Source: Lasioglossum baleicum (lineage: Eukaryota > Arthropoda > Insecta > Hymenoptera > Halictidae). From it: 64,000 bases of DNA. Shown in pieces: positions 37,802 through 47,900 of the stretch. The DNA is taken from assembly GCF_051020765.1 (NCBI RefSeq), contig NC_134941.1, positions 8,370,001-8,434,000 of the forward strand, given 5' to 3'. Position numbers and translations under genes: made by a program. The notes beneath the pieces are model-generated. The model worked only from the letters and a program-made list of their open reading frames with translations. It made no database searches and was not told the origin of the DNA. Position 1 is the first letter of the stretch; each line of letters begins with the position of its first letter.

Positions 37802-40800
37802 TTAACATATTCCATATGTACTATACATGTCGTTCAGAGTTATCCTTTGCTGGGGTATTTTATTATAAACCTGTTAAAAAAATGATTAAAACTTGGTAAA
37901 ATAGGCCGGGTGCTAAGGCTATTCAATCTTTCACATAATACCTTCTTAAATTTCTTGAAATTAATACTAGCACGAAAGGACGAAGTATTATTCCTTAACA
38001 GATTATTGTGGTTTTCCTAAAACATTGAAATAAACATTGTTCACTTGCATTTACATTTTTTCTTAAAGATTTGAATTACTAATCTTACAGCTTGTGATGG
38101 CTTTACAGTATTTGACGACGTCACAGGAACTGCCGTGACTGAATTGTCAGAGCAAGATTTTTTACTAGCAGTAAGTGTCAGAACATCTTCACCTCTCTCA
38201 TCAAACTCATCAAAAGATTTGTTTCTTTTTTTCGATTTTGTAACAGGCTCGTCCTCTATCTGTGACACCGTTTTTGCCGAATGAATATTATCTGCTCTAG
38301 ATAAAGGTGTGCAATGCCTATTTACTTCTGGACTTTTAATACTACGATCGTGAAATAATTTGGACAATTTCTCTGGACTGAGAATACTATTGGGGTGTAT
38401 ATTGCTTCTCTCTCTATTCATCAGTATCTCTTCCAATTTATTTTCTTCTTCTTCATCATCATCTTCATCATCTAATAGGTCAATTACGTCGTTTGCAGGA
38501 GTTCCTTTATTTGCTATCCTTGACTCCGAAAATGGTTTCTTGGGACTAATTCCTTGCAAGGTACTACAAAATAAGGTATTTTTCACCCACTGTGATCTTT
38601 GTAAAGAATGTTGTGCACCTTTTTCTGTATCATCTGATGAGTCATTCGTTTCTAGAGCACGTTTCAGAGTTCTCTGTGAATTAACTTCTTTTACCTTTTG
38701 CGTGGATTTCTTATCAATTAAAACATCACTCACAGAAGTGCTCTTTATAATCTGACTCGTGCTTAGTGTGTTGACTCGTAGCGTTTTTTCTGATTGAGAC
38801 GATTCACTTGATTCTGAAATATGTTTCACAGTCTTTCGTGAACATACTTCTTGTATTCTCTGTGTAGCTATTCGTTCAATTGGAATATCATTATTAACAG
38901 CATCCCTTGCATTCTGACTCACTTTAGACGTACCAGCTCTTAGTATATCTTGTGTTTGGGTTGAGTCATTCGTTTCTTTAATCCTTTGCACAGGCCCCCT
39001 TCTTTCAATTGAAATCTCACTATTAACTGTGGTCTTTCTATCCTGACATGTTTTTGGCGTACTAGTTATTAGTAAATCTTGTGTATCAAATGAATCTTTT
39101 GTTTCTGGAATATATTTCTCAGCTTTTTGTACTTCTTTAATCTTTGGCGCAGGACCCCCTCCAACTAAAACCTCAGTATTGATAGTGTTCTTTCTATCCT
39201 GACTCGCTTTTAGCGTACCAGTTTTTAATAAATCTTGTGTATCATATGAATCTTTTGTTTCTGGAATATATTTCGTAGTTTCTTGAACTTCTTCAATCTT
39301 TCGCGCAGATCTGCTTTCAATTGAAATCTCACTATTAACTGTGGTCTTTCTATCCTGACTTGTTTTTGGCGTACTAGTTATTAGTAAATCTTGTGTAGCA
39401 TATGAATCTTTCGTTTCTGGAATATATTTCTCAGCTTTTTGTACTTCTTTAATCTTTGGAGCTGGACCCCCTCCAACTGAAACCTCAGTATTAACAGTGT
39501 TCTTTCTATCCTGACTCGCTTTTAGCGTACCAGTTTTTAATAAATCTTGTGTATCATATGAATCTTTTGTTTCTGGAATATATTTTGTAGTTTCTTGAAC
39601 TTCTTCAATCTTTCGCGCAGATCTGCTTTCAATTGAAATCTCACTATTAACTGTGGTCTTTCTATCCTGACTTGTTTTTGGCGTACTAGTTATTAGTAAA
39701 TCTTGTGTAGCATATGAATCTTTCGTTTCTGGAATATATTTCATTGTATTAACGGTGTTCTTTCTATTCTGACTCGTTTTTGATATACTAATTATCATTA
39801 TATCTTCTGATTGAGACGCAACGCTATCCGATACGGCCGAACTGCATGATTCGGGAATAAGAACGTTCTGTGACGAATTGTTTACTTTAAAGTTCGTTTG
39901 TACCGGAACGTTAGAAATTATTTTCGGTAATACTTTCGCATTATCTGTTTGGTCCTGTGAATCAAGAACTAGAACTTCGGAAGAGTCAGGTTTCGACTGT
40001 GGTCGTTTTAACAGTTCCTCAAACCTATATGTCGGATTGCAGTACTTTTCAGTAGAACAATGCAGAATTGCAAGTGGAATATCAGTCTCCGATATCATTT
40101 TACGTTTGCTCCCCCGCAATGCGTTGTCTGTAAACCATTAATCATAGACAAAGTTACACAGAAACCACCTAAAACATGCCATCAGAGTAACCATAAAGTA
40201 AACTATTTTCTGACATACAGGGTGTCTTCCATTTTTCTATAATATTTATTATTTGCAAGAAAACACTCTGCATTCTCTTTCTGTCGCGAATAGCAGCATA
40301 GTTATTCATGTAGCCTGGTTCTAGGTAATTTACTCTATAGATATAAACCTATGGAACTATGTAAAGATTGCTTACATATTGTTTCATATTCGGGTACTGT
40401 GCCCTGTGTCGATTGCGTTGTGTCACTGTCAGAGTATTGTAGCACAATAACATTAGGTGCACAAACCTCCTTAGTGGTCAGAGGTCTTCTCGAATATAAC
40501 ATTGGCTTACCACCTTCAACATGTATGTGTATATACAAGTTATAAGAAATAACAAAAACAAAATTGTGAATATTCAATCATTTGCTTTTTACCTGCCATG
40601 CTAATCATTCTTCCATACATTTTGTACTGGCGCACGTTGAAGTGCACAAATATGAAGTTTCGAAAGAGTGTCTTCCTTTTCTCATTTACACAGAGAGAGA
40701 CGCAGCTCTTGTTGATTAACAACTCGGAAATCGGTGGAATAAATTTCTCCGGTTGCGGGAGCTTGTCACCATTATCAATAGCATGTTTTACGGCCTCCCA

Positions 40801-41745
40801 GAAATTCAGACTTACTATTGGCACTGCAGAAGCCATAGCCCATGTAACCTGAACCAGAGGAAGTTGTTAACTATCGGAGGACGATAGGCAAGTATACAAA
40901 TATCTTTGAGCGGAAACCTTTTCAGTTAAGGACGCTTTCGACACTGTTAGATGAGTACAAGCACTTGTCCAATCGTTAATCATCATTCCATCAATTTCAT
41001 CCAGTATACCTTGTAGCTTCTCTTTCTCGGTATTTTGCAAGGAAGACACAATCGTTATTAGAGGTACGTATACTACTCTAAAATATAAATTTAGTTCATG
41101 AGAAGTACTGTGAATTCGTCTTAGTTTTACAACTAATAATTAGACTACGGATTTTATGCATTTATGAAGTTTATTACTTGGCTCTTGTTTGTTGCAGTTT
41201 AAGCAAACGATTTTTATTTTGCATAAAGTTCCGCAGTCTAATAATAATCAATATATAATACTAATAATAATAAAAATTTGAAATTTTACTTAAAGACATG
41301 TTGCTGCAAACCGAAGCGTATTTTATCTCCATCTTTCAATATAGTCCCTGTATTAGTGACTTCTACTTTTTCTTCTTCGCTCAAAATAATGTATGTACCA
41401 TACTTAGAATTAGCATCTTTCAGTTCACATGTAGATATGGGTTCACCAGTCTGAAGTGATAAAAAGCATTTCAGTAAACATTTCAAACACCAATATGAAC
41501 TTTTTCAGATACCTTTACTTTTTCTTTGGGTTTGACGTATATAGAAGCATGCAATCTACTGATAGACTCGTCGTTCTGCAGAAGAATGTCACTCTTCTTT
41601 CTGCCAAATGTCACTTCTTTATTTGGCTTGAAATACAGCCGGTTTCCTGAATATAAATAAATGAACATTCGGTATAATTTTCTAACCTCAATTATTGCTT
41701 GAATCACAACAAATATTTACCTGCTGAAGTTGTCAAATACCACAT
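37802..41745 (-). CDS. NBN: Nibrin (NBS1), MRN complex subunit
   Basis: Nine exons join in phase: 41721-41745, 41513-41646, 41290-41450, 40918-41077, 40593-40848, 40376-40513, 38089-40127, 37942-38016 and 37802-37870, giving about 1018 residues (human 754). The FHA domain starts near residue 9, with FGR at 22-24, S38 and H41, and SKYGT at 68-72. A BRCT-like region follows (INDWTSACTHLTVSK) and ends at EKYCNP, as in human nibrin. The large exon 7 is disordered and S/TQ-rich. The C-terminus has the Mre11-binding motif NFKKFKK (990-996). Nibrin recruits MRE11-RAD50 and ATM to DNA double-strand breaks in the nucleus. The usual ATM-binding FxF/Y tail was not seen. The exon 7 donor could also be nine bases later. 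The extra length comes from repeats in exon 7. Confidence 0.88.
38985..39744 (-). repeat. In-frame 153-bp tandem repeat in nibrin exon 7
   Basis: Five units of about 51 codons follow one another, each beginning KYIPETKDS and containing a TQDLL and usually an SQDRK motif. Units 1 and 3, and units 2 and 4, are almost identical at protein and DNA level, so the 306-bp dimer was duplicated recently. More diverged relatives follow downstream. Confidence 0.9.
41141..41240. mobile_element. Short MITE, GACTGCGGAT family, copy 7
   Basis: A 100-bp version with ends TAGACTACGGATTTTATGCA and GCATAAAGTTCCGCAGTCTA, located in the third intron of nibrin. Most of the body seen in the 190-bp copies is missing. 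Confidence 0.65.
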
Positions 41746-42194
41746 TTTGTTGCACTTCACAACAATTATCGGGTTTCAGAGACAAAAGCTTTCCATTTGG
41801 TTATTACGAAAATATACCATAATTAGATACGCTGTTACTTATTATTTACGCAGGAGCAGATGAGCAGATTGGAGCCCAAAAGATTCAAAAACGCCATGTG
41901 TCATTGAATATGAGAACAACCACTGTGTAAGTGTAATTAGCCTAATGCTACCGCCATCTACATCCGGTGCTAATAGCCATTGTTTTCTGCCTTAGGTGTC
42001 TGTGGTATGGCATCACTGGTTAGCACTGGTTAGGTAACTATTTTGTTTTTGATTGTCGAAGTTTGTGCGCAGTGTATGCATTCGAATCTTACCGGGTCAG
42101 TCCGGTTAGTTGGCGCGGTCAAAGTGCCAGTCATTCAATATTTCGATACTGTAGTTCATTCATTAGTATCATACTAGATACACCATAATAAACA
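41746..42194. promoter_or_regulatory. Bidirectional promoter region of NBN and TXNL1
   Basis: Only 449 bp separate the divergent start codons of nibrin (minus) and TXNL1 (plus). No TATA box is obvious. Such spacing implies a shared or overlapping promoter. Confidence 0.6.
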
Positions 42195-44234
42195 ATGGGT
42201 GCAGTACGCGTGATCAACAACGACGGCCAGTTTTATGGCGAAATGATGCGAGCGGGTACGAAATTGGTTGTAGTTGATTTCACAGCAACATGGTAAGTTT
42301 CTTTTGAGGTTATATTCGATTCGAAGATGAAAATGATTCCTACTTACAGTTCTTATGTGTTTATTTCTAAATGTATAAATTCAACTCGTTACTTCATCGA
42401 ATTGTAGAATTTTTTCCTCCAATGATATAAATAATATTGTTATAAAGACATGTAGTTTACTCATTTCGATATCACATTCAATTTCTTTGATTTAATGTAT
42501 ATATTTTTATTAACTGATCAATATATTCTTCCTAAATGTCTTTTATTAACATGAATTTGTTTTATACCAGTTTTATACATTGATATTTCTCTGATCTACA
42601 GGTGTGGTCCTTGCCAGAGAATTGCACCAGTATTTGAACAATTATCAGTTAAATACCCAAACGCAGTATTTCTTAAAGTTGATGTAGATAATTGCACCGA
42701 AGTTGCTGTCGTACAAGGTGTCAGTGCGATGCCTACGTTCATATTCTATCGTAATCAAACGAAATTGGGCTTGTGTCAAGGAGCCGATGCAGTCGAATTA
42801 GAATCAAAAATTCAACAATTTTATGGTGGTGGAGAGGCAGAAGAAACTGAAAGTCCAGTGTCTGGACATGTACGAACTAGTGATAATAATGCCTATTTTT
42901 ATATATTTGGGATATTATTTATTGCAATTTTGTATTACTGGGATAAGCAGCAATAAAAAAAGTTATAATTACTCTCTTTCGAAAGATATTCATATACTCA
43001 AGTTATCAAATATATTCTTTGAAGTACATGTATTTGTAATATTATAGTCTTTGTAATATTTTTTCATAATTATAATGTATCTACATGGCAAAATGTAAGA
43101 GTTTGTATTTATTTTATTTTAACACGTTCGAGACAGAGCCAATTTTTATGAGTATAAACAGAAAATAACGCGCCCACGACGAGATAGAGATTCTATTTCA
43201 CTTTATGTTTAGATTATGGAAAGATTCACTATCATTCAATAAGTGGATGGAAATCGAGAGATAGATGTTGGCTAACAATAAGAGACGATTAGTTTAGGCA
43301 GAATCACGAAAGAGATAAATAAATTACAGTTTTGTAAGTGTACTCTTAATGTTATATAAATTACAATTTTGTAAGTGTACTTCCTATGTTATATATATCT
43401 TATTTATCAGATTCGATGTAGAAAATAATGAGGTGTGTCAGTCCTCAGGGCCTGACGCCAACCTAACAGAAAGTTCAGTGTCAGTCCCCAGGGTCCGACA
43501 CCGTCTCGAACGTGTTAAATTAAAATTTGTATCTATGTAAATTTTGTCCTGCATAGTTTTACCAAACTTTTTATATATATTTAAAAAGATTTACAGTTAC
43601 TGTTTATTCTAAATATAATAGAAACTATGACATGTAATACACTTTTTCAGATGGACCTAGCTACATTTATTACCAAGAAAGAATGCGAGTGTTTAAATGA
43701 GTCTGATGATCATAATTTTGTACAATGTTTGACTTCGGAAGACGGATACCTTGAGAGCGACTGCGACGAGCAATTGATATTGTCTATTGCATTTTCACAA
43801 GCAGTCAAGATTCATTCTTTGAAGATCAAAGCTCCTAAGGATAAGGGACCAAAAAATATTAAATTATTTATTAACCAGCCTAGAACAATTGATTTCGACG
43901 TGGCGGAGTGCAATACAAGCATCCAGGATTTGACGTAAGATCTCCTAATGTGTTCTATTAGTTTTCATGAGATGACAATTCATTTTAATAACTTGTTATG
44001 TATATTATTACAATGTGCAGTTTAACACCGAACGTTCTCGAAGATGGCACTCCAGTCGGTTTGCGTTTTGTCAAGTTCCAGAACGTACAAAATCTCCAGA
44101 TCTTTGTAAAAGATAATCAAAGTGGTAGTGAAACAACGAGGATCGATCATTTGGCTGTTATAGGTTCGCCAATCTCTACTACGAACATGGGCGACTTTAA
44201 GAGAGTAATTGGTAAAAAAGGAGAGAGTCACTAA
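42195..44234 (+). CDS. TXNL1: Thioredoxin-like protein 1 (thioredoxin plus PITH domain)
   Basis: Four exons join in phase: 42195-42292, 42602-42869, 43651-43934 and 44021-44234, giving 287 residues (human 289). The thioredoxin domain has the redox motif WCGPC (33-37) and the conserved SAMPTF cis-proline segment. From residue 123 (MDLATFI) the PITH domain follows, with CECLNESDDH, ESDCDEQLI, a KFQNVQN segment and the family's characteristic ending DFKRVIGKKGESH. TXNL1 is a cytosolic thioredoxin that docks on the 26S proteasome through the PITH domain. A possible polyadenylation signal AATAAA lies at 44325-44330. Exon 2 can also be read through its donor into a hydrophobic tail. Intron 2 contains a TTAA-type element. 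Confidence 0.95.
42870..42956 (+). CDS. Alternative read-through 3' end of TXNL1 exon 2 (predicted tail anchor)
   Basis: If the exon 2 donor (GTACGA at 42870) is not used, the frame continues for 28 codons, ending AYFYIFGILFIAILYYWDKQ plus one residue and TAA. This is a 17-residue hydrophobic segment with a short polar end, the layout of a tail anchor. An AATAAA overlaps the stop region at about 42953-42958. The resulting protein would be a 150-residue thioredoxin without the PITH domain. It may be a chance reading of intron sequence. Confidence 0.4.
   Translation, partial: VRTSDNNAYFYIFGILFIAILYYWDKQQ
43119..43518. mobile_element. 400-bp TTAA-flanked element in TXNL1 intron 2
   Basis: TTAA followed by CACGTTCGAGACAGAGCC at the left and CCGTCTCGAACGTG followed by TTAA at the right form inverted ends. 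Inside, a GTGTCAGTCC(T/C)CAGGG(C/T)C motif is duplicated near 43437 and 43480. Another segment of 20-25 bp is repeated near 43325 and 43360. It has no transposase ORF. The TTAA borders suggest a piggyBac-class MITE different from those at 2367 and 15487. Confidence 0.65.
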
Positions 44235-44903
44235 CAGCCAGTATTTCCTACTCAATGAATTGTAAAAGAAATTATTATTTTAAATATACTTTCCACAGCC
44301 ATTACACTGCAAAAGTAATACTAAAATAAAATTTATCCATTATGTTTCGTTTACAGACTATGTGAACATTATATATTGTGCATTTAGGATCTGCATTAAT
44401 AAAGAACATATGATATTTATTATACATATATGTCATTTCTAAATTTATGAAAATTTCGAGAAACAATGAGTAATTAACGAGACTTGCGCGTTATTCTTTA
44501 TTGCAAGCGATCCTGGATAATTAGATACAATACAAGCAATACTAGCCTATAAAAATGTCATTTTTAGTATTTATTTGACCAACTAGAATTGTTCATTGAT
44601 TAGAAACTCTAATATCAACATATGGATTTGCTCATTGAAAAATTTTAATACATACAATGTTAAGAAATAATAAAAATTTATTGTACCTGTAATAGAGAAC
44701 TAAACGAATTCAATAAAATTTATACATCTTAAGCAGTTTACTTATTCTCATTCTACGAGGAACGCGAAATAAGAATACGGTTTTTATTTTAAATAAAAAT
44801 GCTTAATATTATTACTTAAGATTATTAACTACAGAATGTACAAAATTGTAAGTATAAATCATTGTATACAAAATTTATGAATGCACTACTTCCAGTTTAG
44901 TAT
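44235..44903. other. Convergent 3' region of TXNL1 and MED16
   Basis: AT-rich spacer between two converging stop codons, with AATAAA-type signals on the plus strand near 44325 and 44395. It probably holds both 3' UTRs. No other gene was recognised. Confidence 0.55.
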
Positions 44904-47900
44904 TTATGGACAGGTTTTATGAATTCGCCAAATGCCACCACAACGACAAGCTCTGGCCCATCTTTGATCCCACGCTCTAATTGCAGCTGTTCTCGTCATA
45001 TTTTGAACTTGAGCTTTCCCACCACATCTGTAATTTTATTTTACGACATAATTTCTGAAATAACTTATTTAATCATTTCATCAAAATGGAAGAAACATTT
45101 TTTTTCACATTTAATACCTTGTACATTGTTTAACAAGAAGTGGTTGCTTCCCAAGATATAAATGTCTAATACCGTCTACAATTTGTCCACTATGCATACA
45201 GCCTTCAACTGAATTAAGCTCAGGTACAAATAATAACTGTTCAGATTCCACACCATACTCCAACTGCGATAAAATTGAATTATTACCACAATCAAAATGG
45301 CATTCATAAATCAATGTAATAATGCTTATGAATTTTTTACCTGTAAGGGAAAATTTTGATAAAACAGAATAGGGGTAGCTATAGCTGTTATGCTATTACC
45401 CTGATGTAACTGGGGTATCATGATCTGATTCGGTAGCAGACAACAGTCATCTGGAAGAAAGCAATTGTCGTAGCACTTACTTAATTAACTTATTACTTTA
45501 TACACGCAGAACTTCGGTCTTTATCTTCATCTATTGCGATACATCTAAGTTAAAATAATTTATCTGTCTAATGTGATAATTAAATTATGGGTGAATTACG
45601 GAATTATAATTTTAAATATTTAATCGGGAACGAGTCTCTAATTACACTTCAAATATAACAACTTTTTCTTTAGGCTTTTCACTTTCATTATCTTTTGTCT
45701 CTTCTTCTATCGTGATCACCGAGTCTTTGTCTTTGATTATTAAATTGATCGAATGAGGTGCAACGATTTCTTTTGTATTTTCTGGATTAACATCTATGTA
45801 TACTTCCGTTTTCTCGCTTTTTGGACTTTCTACATTTGCGATAAAATAAGTTGGCTCGGGATCGCTGTTCGGTGACGGATTTTTCGTCGATTTTTTCTCA
45901 TTTGGTGCATCAGTGGCAACGCCCTTTTCGTTCGGTGAGAAATCATTTGGAAAAAAATGTTTTTGATCTGGTACTTTCGCACTGTCATTTTCTTTATTTT
46001 GATCAGCTTGCTCGGCTGCCTTGATGAGATCAATAAAAAATAATTCTCTTGGTGACAGTGGTCCTTTTGGAGATTTTGGAGTATCCGTGCCGTCATCCGG
46101 TGTAACCGTCACCAATTTCAAATAATCTTGCATCGATTGCCTCTGAATCTTAGGGATGATGTTTCCCGATTTCAATGCATCACTGTCTTCTCCATTTTCA
46201 TCAGAATCACTTTTCAGATTTACATCGCCGGTGTTTTCAATATTATTGCCCGAATTACGACGATGTATCACAAGAGGTGGAAGATCTTTGTGCTTCCCAC
46301 TCCTATTCCGTCGCATTTCAAGAGAATTGGTTTTATCTGTCTCATCGGGTGCATTTTTCATTTTTTCCTTATCAGAAATCGTTGCACCTGTAGTCTTGTC
46401 CTCTTTTGTTTCTACAAACTTTACATTATGCGTAGGACCGCCTTTTTCACTGGTCATTGGCCCCAGTGTCATTGCATTGCTTGTGCCATATGTTTGCAAT
46501 TTAACTTTCTCATCTTGCTTAGCTTCAATGCATTTCCACACTATAGTTATGCACAGTGTAATAAAGACCCAAATGAAAAATGCTGCGATCCAATAGGCAA
46601 TGAATAAAAATTTCGAGTACTTGTCCTTTTTGTTGTCATTGTGAATTGCATGAATTAAAAGTGGACCCAGTATAAACCAATAAAGTACAAACACGCATAG
46701 CATTACTATGCAAAATACAGTTAGTTTATACGGTTCTGCATATTGACAACAACGTCTTTTCCCACTTTTCTCTTGAAGTAACTTCTGCTCTGTTAAAACC
46801 AACGAGTTCTTGTGTTTCACAGAAAGAGCTTTACTCATTTTGGACGATTATTACACAAAACACTTTACTTTTTAAATAAAGAAAACGAAGCAACATTTAA
46901 TGTAGACACCCGAGCCTATGTCTAATAATACTGAATGAAAGAATCAGGATTTCCCTTGACACACAAGGAAGTGGTATTTTATCTTACTTCCTATTAGCTG
47001 TCGCATTCTGATAAAGACCGTGCAACTGTTCATGAGCGTTACAAACGACTAATCTCGCTTTTGACGCAATCACGTGAATATTCTTTAGAAATTATGGTGA
47101 AGCACTTACCTATTAATCCATCATCTACTTGTTGGGATTGAGTATCTCCGTTCGGTTGCACCAACTTTGACAATAAACGGAACAACAATGCCAACACGTC
47201 GAGATTATCGGCGCTGCGAAGAAATACTGGCAGACACGAAGGACGCAATAAACCCCATATACGTATAATCACTAGTAGCTCCCTCAATGTATTTAACGCT
47301 TTATGGTCCTTCAGAAGCTCGTACTATGGTGTAAAATATTCAAATTATTATAAAACAGAGCAGTTCGAAGTTAGTGATATTATTTCATAATTGGTATAAT
47401 ACTACTAACACCACCGGATTTCATTTGTAACCGTTGCTCCGGAAGGCGAGCTAAGAGATTCAAAGCCAGATCTGCTACCCATTGAATTAATTGTTGCAAC
47501 GATTGAAGCGTACTAGGCTCTACGGTAAATTCCTTGGGATCAAGGTGCAAAAGTACCTGTCAATTACATAGTTATAATATAATATGTATGTTGACGTTAC
47601 CACTGTTGAAAAAGATAGGCTTCGTTTATACCTTATCTACATCCGTAATTGCATCGTTAATGACTGCTGCTAAACTCTCCGCTGGTCCCTTATCATGAGG
47701 AATCAAATCAGACGGTCGTAGCAACGATTTAAAAGCTGTTGCTACCGAATGAATCATAAGCAACGACGATAAGTCTGCTGCTTTGCTTTGTCCGGATACT
47801 AACATCCTTAAAGTACACACATTTTCTATAATTATAATCCACTAAAATGATGTCTAAGCAATTTCGAAATGATATAATACCTATATAACGACGTCTTGAT

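Noticed and set aside
38360..38755. 131-codon plus-strand frame opposite nibrin
   Set aside because: Antisense shadow of nibrin exon 7.
40351..40545. 64-codon plus-strand frame with several cysteines, finger-like at first sight
   Set aside because: It is the complement of nibrin exon 6, which joins its neighbours in phase and reads GGKPMLYSRRP on the minus strand.
46128..46607. 159- and 146-codon plus-strand frames
   Set aside because: Antisense shadows of the nested two-helix membrane-protein gene.
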